From assembly GCA_035631315.1 (NCBI GenBank), contig DASQIZ010000035.1:17190-81189 (forward strand): a stretch of DNA of 64,000 nt, read 5' to 3'. Every line of letters starts with the position of its first letter. Position 1 is the first letter of the stretch. This document shows, piece by piece, positions 41,658-50,327 of this stretch. The notes below the pieces were generated by a model. That model did not search any database and was not told the DNA's origin. It saw only the letters and a program-made list of their open reading frames with translations. This DNA comes from 40CM-2-70-7 sp035631315. Lineage in GTDB: Bacteria > Gemmatimonadota > Gemmatimonadetes > Gemmatimonadales > GWC2-71-9. The translations under genes and the position numbers were made by a program.

Positions 41658-42536
41658 ATGGCGCAGCCTCAACTGCAGGACCTGCTGGAAGCCGGTGTCC
41701 ATTTCGGACACCAGACTCGGCGCTGGAACCCCAAGATGCGGCGGTTCATCTTCGCCGAGCGCTCCGGCATCTACATCATCGACCTCCAGAAGACACTCCA
41801 TCAGCTGCAGCAGGCCCAGGAGCTCCTCCGGAGCGTGGTCCTGAAGGGCGAGGGCGTCCTCTTCGTCTGCACCAAAAAACAGCTCAAGGCGATTCTGCAG
41901 GCCGAAGCCGAGAAGTGCGGCTCGTTCTTCGTGTCCGAGCGCTGGCTGGGCGGCACGCTCACGAACTTCCAGACCATCAAGAAGCAGATCAAGCGGCTCA
42001 AGGATCTCGAGCAGGGCGCGTCGGACGGTGAGTTCGAGAACTACACGAAGAAAGAACAGCTCCTGTTCGACCGCGAGCGCGAGAAGCTCGACAAGAACCT
42101 GTCGGGCATCAAGAACATGGGCCGCTTGCCCGGGGCGCTGTTCATCGTCGACGCCAAGAAGGAGCGCATCGCCGTCGCCGAGGCCAACAAGCTCGGGATT
42201 CCGGTGGTCGCGATCGTCGACACGAACGCCGATCCGGACCTGATCACGGTGCCGATCCCGGGGAACGACGATGCCATCAGGTCGGTCGCGCTGATCACCG
42301 CCGCGCTGTCCGACGTCATTGGGGAAGCGCGCCGGCAGATGCCGATGCGCGAATCCGCCGAGGAGGCCGAGGGCACCACGTATTCGACCGAAACGGGTGT
42401 CGAAGCCGAGGCCGACGGCGACCGGAAGAAGAAGCCGGCCCGCCGGAAGCGGCGGCCGAAGCCCGAGGCCATTGCGGCCCGGTTGAAGACCGATGAAGCG
42501 CCGGCGGGAGGGACGTCGGCGGCGGGGGGCGCGTAA
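41658..42536 (+). CDS. rpsB: 30S ribosomal protein S2
   Basis: The N-terminus LQDLLEAGVHFGHQTRRWNP and the LFIVDAKKERIAVAEA and IPGNDDAIRSV motifs identify S2. The 292-residue protein has an acidic and then basic C-terminal extension (about the last 60 residues) beyond the usual end. The 92-nt gap before it holds a small UUCG-type stem-loop and a possible TTGGAA / TAAAAC promoter at 18-nt spacing, neither firm. A terminator-like hairpin follows. Confidence 0.97.
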   Translation: MAQPQLQDLLEAGVHFGHQTRRWNPKMRRFIFAERSGIYIIDLQKTLHQLQQAQELLRSVVLKGEGVLFVCTKKQLKAILQAEAEKCGSFFVSERWLGGTLTNFQTIKKQIKRLKDLEQGASDGEFENYTKKEQLLFDREREKLDKNLSGIKNMGRLPGALFIVDAKKERIAVAEANKLGIPVVAIVDTNADPDLITVPIPGNDDAIRSVALITAALSDVIGEARRQMPMRESAEEAEGTTYSTETGVEAEADGDRKKKPARRKRRPKPEAIAARLKTDEAPAGGTSAAGGA

Positions 42537-42569
42537 GCGCGCTTGCCCGGACGGGGTTGCACAAGAGCC

Positions 42570-42608
42570 GCCGCCCTCCGTGCCTGACGGCCGAGGGCGG
42601 CATTTTTT
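42570..42608 (+). terminator. Terminator/attenuator between rpsB and tsf
   Basis: GCCGCCCTC (42570-42578) pairs with GAGGGCGGC (42593-42601) around a 14-nt loop, followed by ATTTTTT. It would lower tsf-pyrH-frr expression relative to rpsB unless a further promoter exists; none is clear in the 20 nt before tsf. Confidence 0.85.
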
Positions 42609-42621
42609 AACGGGGACACTG

Positions 42622-43221
42622 ATGCCTGAGATTTCAGCGAAAATGGTGGCGGAGCTCCGGAACCGTACCGGTGCCGGCATGATGGATTGCAAGAAGGCCC
42701 TGGAGGAGACGGGTGGCGACCTCGAGAAGGCCACCGAGATCCTGCGGGTGAAGTACGCCGCCAAGGCGGAGAAGCGCGCCGAGCGCAATGCCGCCGAGGG
42801 CCTGATCGATTCGTACATCCACTTCACGGGCAAGGTCGGCGTGATGGTCGAGCTGAACTGCGAGACCGACTTCGTGGCCCGCACCGATGAGTTCAAGCAG
42901 CTCGCGCGCGACGTCGCGCTCCAGATCGCGTCCAGCCGCCCGCTGGCCGTCCGGATCGAGGACGTGCACCCGGACGTCGTGGAGCGGGAGCGGCGCATCT
43001 ACGAGGCGCAGGTCATCGAGCAGAAGAAGCCCGAGCAGATCCGCGGCAAGATCGTCGAGGGGATGCTCAAGAAGTTCTTCCAGGAGAGCGTGCTCATGGA
43101 GCAGCCCTTCGTGAAGGACGACAAGGTGACCATCGGTGATCTGGTGAAGGCCTATTCGGGGAAGACCGGCGAGAAGGTGGAGATCCGCCGGTTCGCCCGG
43201 TTCGAGCTCGGGGGCAACTGA
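42622..43221 (+). CDS. tsf: Elongation factor Ts
   Basis: EF-Ts recharges EF-Tu with GTP. ATG 42622 with GGGGA upstream gives 199 residues: UBA-like domain (ISAKMVAELRNRTGAGMMDC), then VELNCETDFVARTDEF, and a short C-terminal part. This is the short form, as in Thermus, with one core subdomain reduced. Reading upstream to 42493 would run through the terminator and into rpsB. Confidence 0.97.
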   Translation: MPEISAKMVAELRNRTGAGMMDCKKALEETGGDLEKATEILRVKYAAKAEKRAERNAAEGLIDSYIHFTGKVGVMVELNCETDFVARTDEFKQLARDVALQIASSRPLAVRIEDVHPDVVERERRIYEAQVIEQKKPEQIRGKIVEGMLKKFFQESVLMEQPFVKDDKVTIGDLVKAYSGKTGEKVEIRRFARFELGGN

Positions 43222-43223
43222 CC

Positions 43224-43943
43224 ATGCCCGTCCTGGCCTACAAACGCGCGCTGCTCAAGCTGTCGGGCGAGGCGTTTGCGGGCGGGAAGGGCACCGGGGC
43301 GGGCATCGATTTTGCTACCCTGGAAGGCATCACCGATGAGCTGAAGTCGGTCGCGGCCACGGGAGTCCAGCTGGGCCTGGTGGTGGGGGGAGGCAACATT
43401 CTCCGCGGCACCACCGCCAGCCAGCAGGGGATGGACCGCGTTTCAGCCGACTACATGGGCATGCTGGCCACCATCATCAACGCCCTGGCCCTCCAGGAAG
43501 TGCTGGAGAAGAAGGGCGTCGATACGCGGGTGATGACGGCCATCCGGATGGAGGAGCTGGCGGAGCCCTACATCCGCCGGCGGGCCATTCGGCATTTGGA
43601 TAAGGGCCGCGTGGTGATCTTCGCCGGGGGGACCGGAAACCCCTACTTTTCGACGGACACCGCCGCGGTCCTCCGGGCCCTGGAGATTGAAGCCCAGGTC
43701 CTGATGAAGGCGACCAACGTGGACGGCGTCTACACGGCCGATCCGAAGAAGGACAAGACGGCGACGTTCATCCCCGAGCTGTCCTTCCAGGACGCGCTCG
43801 TGAAGGGGTACGCGGTGATGGACGCCAACGCGTTCGGGTTGTGCAAGGAGAACCGGCTCCCCATCGTGGTGTTCAACATCAACCAGTCCGGCGCGACCGC
43901 GCGCATTCTGGCGGGGGAGCGCGTCGGCACCATCGTTCGATGA
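43224..43943 (+). CDS. pyrH: UMP kinase
   Basis: The 239-residue amino-acid-kinase-fold protein has LLKLSGEAFAG, VVGGGNILRG, the FAGGTGNPYFSTDTAA motif and ATNVDGVYTADPKKD. It phosphorylates UMP to UDP. It starts 2 nt after tsf and overlaps frr by 4 nt (ATGA). Confidence 0.98.
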   Translation: MPVLAYKRALLKLSGEAFAGGKGTGAGIDFATLEGITDELKSVAATGVQLGLVVGGGNILRGTTASQQGMDRVSADYMGMLATIINALALQEVLEKKGVDTRVMTAIRMEELAEPYIRRRAIRHLDKGRVVIFAGGTGNPYFSTDTAAVLRALEIEAQVLMKATNVDGVYTADPKKDKTATFIPELSFQDALVKGYAVMDANAFGLCKENRLPIVVFNINQSGATARILAGERVGTIVR

Positions 43944-44494
43944 GCACGATCCCCGAGTTGTTGAAGACGGCGAAGGCGGCCATGGAGAAGTCGGTCGAGT
44001 CGGTGAAGCGCGAGTTTTCCAGCGTGCGCACCGGCCGGGCGACGACCACGCTCCTCGACGTGGTCCGCGTGGACGCCTATGGCAATCTGATGCCGCTCAA
44101 TCAGGTCGCGAGCGTCGCGGCGCCCGAGCCCAAGCTCCTGACGGTCACGCCTTGGGACAAGTCGCTGGCCAAAGCCATCGAGAAGGCCATCGTGGTCTCG
44201 GAGCTCGGCCTCACCCCCTCCAACGACGGCACGGTCATCCGGATCCCGATCCCGGCGCTCACCGAGGAGCGGCGCCGGGAGTTGGTGAAGGTCGTGCACA
44301 AGTTCGCCGAAGAAGGGCGGGTGGGAGTGCGGCATGCCCGGACCGACGCGATCGCCAAGGCCAAGAAACTCGAGCACGTATCGGAAGACGAAAAGAAGCA
44401 CTGCGAAAAGGACGTGCAGAAACTGCACGATGAGAAGATGAAAGCGATCGATGACGCGGTGAAGGGCAAAGAAGCGGAGATCATGGAGGTCTAG
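43940..44494 (+). CDS. frr: Ribosome recycling factor
   Basis: The 184 residues contain EFSSVRTGRATTTLLD, VTPWDKSLAKAIEKAI and the long C-terminal helix pair (RRELVKVVHKFAEEGRVGV). Frr releases ribosomes after termination together with EF-G. The start overlaps pyrH; a longer in-frame start at 43841 lies inside pyrH. Confidence 0.97.
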   Translation: MSTIPELLKTAKAAMEKSVESVKREFSSVRTGRATTTLLDVVRVDAYGNLMPLNQVASVAAPEPKLLTVTPWDKSLAKAIEKAIVVSELGLTPSNDGTVIRIPIPALTEERRRELVKVVHKFAEEGRVGVRHARTDAIAKAKKLEHVSEDEKKHCEKDVQKLHDEKMKAIDDAVKGKEAEIMEV

Positions 44495-45237
44495 TGGTCA
44501 CCGCGGATCTCCTGGCGCAGGTTCGTCTCAACGGGGGCGTCCCCCGCCACGTGGCCATCATCATGGATGGCAACGGGCGCTGGGCCCGCGGGCGCCTCAT
44601 GCCCCGGCCCCTGGGACACCGGGCGGGAATGAAGGCCGTCCGTGAGGTGGTGGAAGGTGCGATCGAGAGCGGCGTCGAGGTGCTCACGCTGTTCGCGTTC
44701 TCGGAAGAGAACTGGAATCGCCCGGCCACCGAGATCTCGGCCCTGATGAACCTGCTCGAGGAATACATCGCCCGGGAAGTCCGGGAGCTGTCGGATCAGG
44801 GCGTGCGCGTGAACGTGCTCGGCGACCTGACCCGCCTCGGCCCCAAGCAGCGGGCCGCGGTCGAACGGATCATGTCCGACACGCGAGGCGGCACCAAGCT
44901 CTCCCTGAACCTCTGCATCTCGTATTCGTCCCGTGCGGAGCTCGCGCGGGCCGCGCGGCTCCTGGCCGAAGAGGTGCTGAAGGGGAATAAGCGCCTGGAA
45001 GACCTCGATGAGGGGGCCCTCGCGGCGAAGCTCTACACCGCGCCGTGGCCCGATCCCGATCTCCTGATCCGGACGTCGGGCGAACAGCGTCTCTCCAACT
45101 TCCTGCTCTGGCAGCTGGCCTACACCGAGATCTACATCACGCCGGTGCTCTGGCCCGACTTCGACCGCCAGTGTCTGTACGAGGCGATCCTCGACTATCA
45201 GCGGCGCGAGCGGCGCTTCGGCAACGTCACGGCCTGA
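44494..45237 (+). CDS. uppS: Isoprenyl (undecaprenyl) diphosphate synthase
   Basis: This cis-prenyltransferase makes the C55 lipid carrier for cell-wall synthesis. It has HVAIIMDGNGRWA with the catalytic Asp, FAFSEENWNRP, and the C-terminal LIRTSGEQRLSNFLLWQ with LWPDF. GTG 44494 overlaps the frr stop by 1 nt. Next genes are cdsA, dxr and rseP. Confidence 0.96.
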   Translation: MVTADLLAQVRLNGGVPRHVAIIMDGNGRWARGRLMPRPLGHRAGMKAVREVVEGAIESGVEVLTLFAFSEENWNRPATEISALMNLLEEYIAREVRELSDQGVRVNVLGDLTRLGPKQRAAVERIMSDTRGGTKLSLNLCISYSSRAELARAARLLAEEVLKGNKRLEDLDEGALAAKLYTAPWPDPDLLIRTSGEQRLSNFLLWQLAYTEIYITPVLWPDFDRQCLYEAILDYQRRERRFGNVTA

Positions 45238-46070
45238 TGTCGCGGAATCTGCTGGTCCGGATCGCCTTCGCAGTCGTCGCGATCCCCCTCGCGGTCCTCA
45301 TCATCTACGAAGGCGACTGGATTCTGGCGGGGATGCTCGCCGTGCTCGGTGTCCTGGGCACACGTGAGCTCTACGACCTCGGCCGGAAGCAAGGGATTGA
45401 ACCCATCGCCTGGCTCGGGTACCTGTGTGCCGCCGCCATCCCTCTCGGCATGCTCTCGTCGATGATCGTCGGCTGGCCCTATGCCCTGGCGTGCTGGCTG
45501 ATGGCCGTGATGGTGGTCGCCCTGGCCACCCGGGCACCGACACAGAAGCCGCTGACCGCGGTGGCCCTCACCGTGATGGGCCCATTTTACGCGTCCTGGA
45601 TGCTCGCCTTCATTCTCAAACTCCGGAATGGCGCCCTGGGGCCCTGGCAGGGCACCTGGTTGGTGCTCCTGCCGCTCGTCGCCACCTGGGTCTGCGACAC
45701 CGCGGCCATGGGCGCGGGCTCTGCGATCGGTGGGGCGAAGCTCGCGCCGGTCGTGTCTCCCAAGAAGACCTGGGCTGGGGCCGCCGGCGGACTGGCCGGC
45801 GGGATCGTGGCCACCGCGGCGATCGGCCTGTGGGTGTTCCCGCGGTTGGGGATGGTGGTCGGCGTGCTCCCGTTGATCGTGATCGGCGTCGCCATCGGCA
45901 TTCTGGCGCAGGTCGGCGACGTCGCGGAGTCCCTCTTCAAGCGCGAAGTCGGCGTGAAGGATTCGTCGGCGCTGATCCCCGGGCATGGCGGCGTGCTCGA
46001 CCGGCTCGATTCGCTCTACTTCGTCCTGCCCGCCACCGCCGGACTCTTCTGGTTCTTCCGGGTTCCATGA
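45237..46070 (+). CDS. cdsA: Phosphatidate cytidylyltransferase
   Basis: It makes CDP-diacylglycerol for phospholipids. The 277-residue membrane protein has about seven to eight hydrophobic segments and the C-terminal signature KREVGVKDSSALIPGHGGVL with DRLDSLYF. VSPKKTWAG is also typical. ATG 45237 overlaps the uppS stop (TGATG). Confidence 0.95.
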   Translation: MSRNLLVRIAFAVVAIPLAVLIIYEGDWILAGMLAVLGVLGTRELYDLGRKQGIEPIAWLGYLCAAAIPLGMLSSMIVGWPYALACWLMAVMVVALATRAPTQKPLTAVALTVMGPFYASWMLAFILKLRNGALGPWQGTWLVLLPLVATWVCDTAAMGAGSAIGGAKLAPVVSPKKTWAGAAGGLAGGIVATAAIGLWVFPRLGMVVGVLPLIVIGVAIGILAQVGDVAESLFKREVGVKDSSALIPGHGGVLDRLDSLYFVLPATAGLFWFFRVP

Positions 46071-47170
46071 GCACCGGCGTCGCGATCCTCGGGTCCACAG
46101 GCTCCATCGGACGTTCCACCCTGCACGTGCTGTCGCGGCAGCGTGACCGTTTTCATCTCGTCGCGCTGACGGCGCACACGAACCAGGCGATGCTCGACGC
46201 CCAGGCAAAGGAGTGGAAGCCCGCGTTTGCGAAGTGTGTGAACGGGAACGGGCGGGAATGCCTGATCGAAGCGGCCACCCGGCCCGACGTGGACATCGTG
46301 GTGAACGGTATCGTGGGTGCCGCAGGACTCGAGGCGACGCTCGCCGCCCTGTCGGCGGGGAAGCGGGTCGCGCTCGCGAACAAGGAAACGCTCGTGATGG
46401 CCGGCGAGCTCGTGACCGCCGCCGCGAAGGCCGGGGGCGGGGAGCTCGTCCCGGTGGACTCCGAGCACAGCGCCGTTCTCCAGTGCCTTTCGGGGCGCAC
46501 GCCCGAGGATCTGCGCCGCCTGATCCTGACGGCGTCGGGCGGCCCATTCCGCACGTGGACCCCGGAGCAGGTCGCCGGGGCGTCGGTGGTCGAGGCGCTG
46601 CAGCATCCGACGTGGAAGATGGGTCCCAAGATCACGGTCGATTCGGCCACGCTGGTGAACAAGGCGCTCGAAGTGATCGAGGCCCACTTTCTGTTCGGTC
46701 TGGGCTACCCGTCCGTGGAGATCGTCGTCCATCCACAGTCGATCATCCACGCGTTTGTGGAGTTCCGGGATGGCTCGGTGCTGGCTCAGGTTGGCTTCCC
46801 GACGATGGAGCTGCCCATTCTGTACGCCCTCACTCACCCGGAGCGCGTGAGCGACTCAGGGACCAGAGCTTTCGATCCGCTCGCCACGGGAGATCTGACC
46901 TTCCAGCCGGTAAACCCGGCGCTCTTTCCGGCGTATGGGTTGGGGAGGAGTGCGGGCGTGGCCGGGGGGACGGCCCCCGCGGTGTTCAACGCGGCCAACG
47001 AGGTGGCGGTGGAGCTGTTCCTGAGCGGCACGATCCGGTTCGGCAGAATCGCGGAGGTGATCGACGGCACCCTGGCGAAGGCCCCGCAGGGGGACGCGGG
47101 CACCTTCGAGGGTGTGCTCCACGCCGATCGCGAAGCCCGGCGCCTCGCCCGGGAGATCGCATGCTCCTGA
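46067..47170 (+). CDS. dxr: 1-deoxy-D-xylulose-5-phosphate reductoisomerase
   Basis: This second MEP-pathway enzyme makes MEP with NADPH. The 367 residues show ILGSTGSIGRSTL, LANKETLVMAG, the metal and substrate site VDSEHSAVLQCL, and PTWKMGPKITVDSATL with NKALEVIEAHFLF. ATG 46067 overlaps cdsA as ATGA. Confidence 0.97.
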   Translation: MSTGVAILGSTGSIGRSTLHVLSRQRDRFHLVALTAHTNQAMLDAQAKEWKPAFAKCVNGNGRECLIEAATRPDVDIVVNGIVGAAGLEATLAALSAGKRVALANKETLVMAGELVTAAAKAGGGELVPVDSEHSAVLQCLSGRTPEDLRRLILTASGGPFRTWTPEQVAGASVVEALQHPTWKMGPKITVDSATLVNKALEVIEAHFLFGLGYPSVEIVVHPQSIIHAFVEFRDGSVLAQVGFPTMELPILYALTHPERVSDSGTRAFDPLATGDLTFQPVNPALFPAYGLGRSAGVAGGTAPAVFNAANEVAVELFLSGTIRFGRIAEVIDGTLAKAPQGDAGTFEGVLHADREARRLAREIACS

Positions 47171-48528
47171 CCCTCGCCGCCTTCGTCGTGATGATCGGCG
47201 TGCTCATCTTCGTGCACGAAGCCGGTCACTTCCTCGCCGCCAAGGCCGTGGGGATTCAAGTGCACCGGTTCTCACTCGGCTTCGGGAAGCCCATCCTGTC
47301 CTTCACCTGGGGTGAGACCGAGTACTGCATCGCCGCACTCCCCCTCGGCGGCTACGTCAAGATGGCGGGCCTCGAGGATGAGGGGATGATGGGGCAGGTC
47401 GAGGGCGGCCCGGCGCCTCAGGCAGTCGACCCGTCGCGCGCGTTTGACCGGAAACCGCTGTGGGCCCGGATCGTGGTGATTCTGGCCGGCGTCACGATGA
47501 ATCTGATCCTCGCGTACGTACTGATCACCGGTGAGGCCGTGGTGTTCGGTGCGGCGACGATCGCGAGCACGGTCGTCGACTCCGTCGATGTCGCGAAGCT
47601 CCCGGCCGGCGCCGAGGCGTTGGCGACCCTGCATCGGGGTGACCGGCTCCTGACCATCGGCGCCGATTCGATCCGCGATTGGGGCGACGTCGGGAATGCG
47701 CTCGACAGCGCCGTCCGGGGGAGCACCATCGCCATCCGGGTCGCGGGACGCGCCGAGCCCCTGAGGGTCACGATCAGCAAGGACTCGCTCACGGACGGAG
47801 GGTACTTGGCCTCCTTGATCGAGCCCCTGATTCCTCCGCGGATCGGCCTCGTGATTCCCGGAACGCCGGCCTACAAGGCGAAGCTGGAGCAGGGGGACAT
47901 GATCGTCGGCGCGGCGGGCGACACGGTCGCGTCGTGGACTACGGTACAGCGGCTCATCCACGAAAGTCCGGGCAAAGCGGTCGCGCTGCGGATCCGGCGG
48001 GCGGACTCGACGTTCGCGGTCACCGTGGTACCCGATTCGATCACGGAGAAGGCGGGGACATCAGGGCAGGCGAGCACCTACGGCCAGGTCGGCGTTCAGG
48101 TGGACGTCCCCACGGCCTACCACCCGGAGCCGATTGGACGCGCGATCCCCGATGGATGGGACGTGAGCCTGCGGACTGCGGGAGGGATTCTGAGCGGCCT
48201 TCGTGATATCGTCACCGGCAAGGTTTCGATCGGGCATGCGTTGTCGGGGCCCGTGACGATCGCCCAAGTCTCCGGGCAGGTCGCCCGGCAGGGTGTGGAG
48301 CGGTACATCGAGTTCATGGCCGTCTTCTCCATCAATCTCGCGTTCCTGAACCTGCTGCCGATCCCCGTGCTCGACGGCGGTCACTTCATGTTCCTGGTGG
48401 CCGAGGGCATCCGTCGACGGCCGCTGTCCCTGGAGCTGCGGCTGCGGCTCTTGCAGGTCGGGTTCTTCCTCATCGTCGGTCTCATGCTCTTCGTGGTCGG
48501 GAATGACGTCATCAAAGCCCTCCGCTAA
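47161..48528 (+). CDS. rseP: Site-2 protease RseP
   Basis: This intramembrane zinc metalloprotease acts on envelope-stress anti-sigma factors and signal-peptide remnants. The zinc site HEAGHFLAAK is in the first transmembrane helix. Two PDZ-like stretches lie in the middle, and the second catalytic motif is NLLPIPVLDGGH. ATG 47161 overlaps dxr by 10 nt, and 455 residues match the family. Confidence 0.95.
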   Translation: MLLTLAAFVVMIGVLIFVHEAGHFLAAKAVGIQVHRFSLGFGKPILSFTWGETEYCIAALPLGGYVKMAGLEDEGMMGQVEGGPAPQAVDPSRAFDRKPLWARIVVILAGVTMNLILAYVLITGEAVVFGAATIASTVVDSVDVAKLPAGAEALATLHRGDRLLTIGADSIRDWGDVGNALDSAVRGSTIAIRVAGRAEPLRVTISKDSLTDGGYLASLIEPLIPPRIGLVIPGTPAYKAKLEQGDMIVGAAGDTVASWTTVQRLIHESPGKAVALRIRRADSTFAVTVVPDSITEKAGTSGQASTYGQVGVQVDVPTAYHPEPIGRAIPDGWDVSLRTAGGILSGLRDIVTGKVSIGHALSGPVTIAQVSGQVARQGVERYIEFMAVFSINLAFLNLLPIPVLDGGHFMFLVAEGIRRRPLSLELRLRLLQVGFFLIVGLMLFVVGNDVIKALR

Positions 48529-48892
48529 AGACGCGCTCGCCGAGTACGTAGGCGGGCGGATCAAGGCGGACCGGCTGGTCGCAGCGGTCGCGGCCACGTA
48601 TTACCGCGAGCGGAAGTCGTTGAAGGGGGACGGCTGGCGCGAGCTGATCGCGGTGATCGAACGCGGCGCGCCCGGAGTCGTCGAGCTGGCGGCGGCTGAA
48701 GGGAAGGGGTTCGAGATCAAGCTTGCCGAGCGGCCATTTCCGGCGCAGTACGAATCGGCACTCAAGGCCGCGGCGAAGAAGGCTCTGTCGGAGACGCCCG
48801 CCAGCCTGTCCGCCGAAGTGGCGACTCCTGTTGCTCAAGCGCGTGGCTTTTTCGGCCGTCTCATGGACCGGGTACTTGGGATGTTCAGATAG
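48503..48892 (+). CDS. Small protein of unknown function
   Basis: The 129-residue protein overlaps rseP by 26 nt. It has a predicted helical N-terminus (DALAEYVGGRIKADRLVAAV), an Ala-rich middle, and an amphipathic C-terminus (FFGRLMDRVLGMFR) that could touch the membrane. No family is recognised. Its TAG stop (48890-48892) lies at the start of an octamer repeat. Confidence 0.6.
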   Translation: MTSSKPSAKDALAEYVGGRIKADRLVAAVAATYYRERKSLKGDGWRELIAVIERGAPGVVELAAAEGKGFEIKLAERPFPAQYESALKAAAKKALSETPASLSAEVATPVAQARGFFGRLMDRVLGMFR

Positions 48893-48930
48893 CCGACTTA
48901 GCGACTTGGCGTCTTAGCGACTAATTAGTC
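48891..48930. repeat. Octamer array at the ends of two convergent genes
   Basis: Four to five 8-nt units of consensus TAGCGACT lie in tandem between the plus-strand small gene and the minus-strand kinase. On the minus strand the array supplies the last residues and the TAA stop (48916-48914) of the kinase gene. Confidence 0.8.
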
Positions 48931-49912
48931 TCCACACCAAGATCGTCAGCACCACCACCCCTCCCACCAACACCCATACTTCCCACGGAAATTTCTTCGT
49001 CACCGGTCGCTTGATAGCAACCTGCTCGCGCGTTCCCGGCGGCGGCGTCCCTACTTCGACGGTGGGGCGCTGCTTGGCCTCGACTTCTACGAGGTCTTCG
49101 AGCAGCGCGGTGGCCGAGGCGTAGCGGTCATCCGGGTGCTTGGCGAGGCACTTGAAAATCACCCGTTCGAGGCGCTTCGAGAGGTCCGGCCGGCGCGCAC
49201 GGGGGGGCGGTGGCGGATCTTCGACGTGCATGCGCGCCAGCTCGAACCAGTCCTTCGAGGAGAAGGGCACCTCGCCCGTGGCCGCCTTGTAGAGGGTGAC
49301 GCCGAGAGAGTAGATGTCCGCCCTCGGGTCCAGGGGACGGCCCTGTGCCTGCTCGGGAGAGATATAAGACGGCGTGCCGATGGTCATATCGACGCCCGTG
49401 GACGTCGCGTAACCCGACACCGTTCGTGCGATCCCGAAGTCCGTCAGTACGGCTGACCCATCGGATCGCAGGAGCACATTGTCGACCTTGATGTCGCGGT
49501 GGATGATCCCCTGGCCATGCGCGAACTCGAGGGCATGCGCGAGGTCCTTGGCCGTGCGGAGCAGGTCGGCCTCGGGCAGGGGACCCTCGCGGGCGATCCG
49601 GAGGGCCAGGCTGTCCGAGCAGAGGTCCATCGAGAAGTACGAGTGCCCGTTCGCCTCACCCACAGAGCGGATCCGGATGATGTTCGGATGCTCCAGCTGG
49701 GAGGCGGTCTTGGCCTCGTTCCGGAACCGCGGGGCGAACTGGGGGTCCGTGGCGTAGCGCGGCTTCAGCACTTTGACGGCGACGGGGGTGCCGTCGGCTT
49801 CGCGGGCCGCGAAGACCCAGGCGAAACCGCCCTGACCCAGCAGCTGTTCCAGCCGATATGGGCCCAGAGTCTGACCGACGAGGTCAGTCGGGGCTGGGGG
49901 GGCGTTCGTCAT
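48914..49912 (-). CDS. Ser/Thr protein kinase with C-terminal membrane anchor
   Basis: The 332-residue protein has a kinase domain (about 15-275) with LGQGGFAWVF, the ATP-binding VAVKVLK, IIHRDIKVDN, TDFGIAR and GTPSYISPEQ. A Pro-rich linker and one transmembrane helix (VWVLVGGVVVLTILVW) end the protein, so almost no outer domain exists and sensing must be intracellular or through partners. It is divergent from rpsO, with only 68 nt between start codons. Confidence 0.93.
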   Translation of the reverse strand: MTNAPPAPTDLVGQTLGPYRLEQLLGQGGFAWVFAAREADGTPVAVKVLKPRYATDPQFAPRFRNEAKTASQLEHPNIIRIRSVGEANGHSYFSMDLCSDSLALRIAREGPLPEADLLRTAKDLAHALEFAHGQGIIHRDIKVDNVLLRSDGSAVLTDFGIARTVSGYATSTGVDMTIGTPSYISPEQAQGRPLDPRADIYSLGVTLYKAATGEVPFSSKDWFELARMHVEDPPPPPRARRPDLSKRLERVIFKCLAKHPDDRYASATALLEDLVEVEAKQRPTVEVGTPPPGTREQVAIKRPVTKKFPWEVWVLVGGVVVLTILVWRLISR

Positions 49913-49918
49913 CAGGCC

Positions 49919-49947
49919 TTTACAGAGGCGGGGTGTGCCTCTAACTT
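49919..49947 (+). promoter_or_regulatory. Promoter of rpsO-pnp
   Basis: TTTACA (49919-49924) and TAACTT (49942-49947) are 17 nt apart. The predicted transcription start near 49954 lies downstream of the GTG at 49951, so it rules that start out for rpsO. The reverse of the -10 (TAAGTT) might serve the divergent kinase gene. Confidence 0.8.
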
Positions 49948-49980
49948 ACTGTGCTCACAACGATTAGGGAACACGAACAG

Positions 49981-50238
49981 ATGTACGACAAGACGACGCC
50001 GGTTCGGAAACACGGGCAGCACGACAAGGACACCGGATCCACGCCGGTGCAGATCGCGTTGCTCACCGAGCGCATCAACAGCCTCACCGATCACTTCCAG
50101 ACTCACGCCAAAGATCACCACGGACGCCGCGGGCTTCTGCGCATGGTGCATCAGCGCCGCCGCCTCCTGGAGTATCTGAAGCGCACGGATCTGGAACGGT
50201 ATCGCCGGCTCATTACTGAGCTGGACCTCCGCCACTAA
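49981..50238 (+). CDS. rpsO: 30S ribosomal protein S15
   Basis: The 85 residues contain HDKDTGSTPVQIALLTERIN, HAKDHHGRRGLLRMV and RRRLLEYL, typical of S15, which binds the central 16S domain. I chose ATG 49981 because the promoter at 49919-49947 would start RNA after the alternative GTG 49951, and AGGGA lies upstream. It is followed by pnp. Confidence 0.96.
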   Translation: MYDKTTPVRKHGQHDKDTGSTPVQIALLTERINSLTDHFQTHAKDHHGRRGLLRMVHQRRRLLEYLKRTDLERYRRLITELDLRH

Positions 50239-50273
50239 GAGGTCGGACGGCGTCGCGTCAGGGCTGGCCGGGA

Positions 50274-50312
50274 AGAGCACCGGTCTAGCCCGGCGTCCTT
50301 CTATTGTGCTCT
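50274..50312 (+). promoter_or_regulatory. Stem in the rpsO-pnp intergenic leader
   Basis: AGAGCAC (50274-50280) and GTGCTCT (50306-50312) can pair 7 bp around a 25-nt loop, ending 15 nt before the pnp GTG. In other bacteria pnp mRNA is autoregulated through a leader stem cut by RNase III; a similar role here is inference. Confidence 0.45.
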
Positions 50313-50327
50313 AGACAGGCGACCGAG

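Noticed and set aside
45425..47160. Long open frames running into dxr and rseP from upstream
   Set aside because: The upstream parts are Arg/Gly/Pro-rich shadows of cdsA and dxr; real starts overlap the preceding stops.
49951..49980. GTG 49951 as rpsO start
   Set aside because: It lies upstream of the predicted transcription start of the promoter at 49919-49947.
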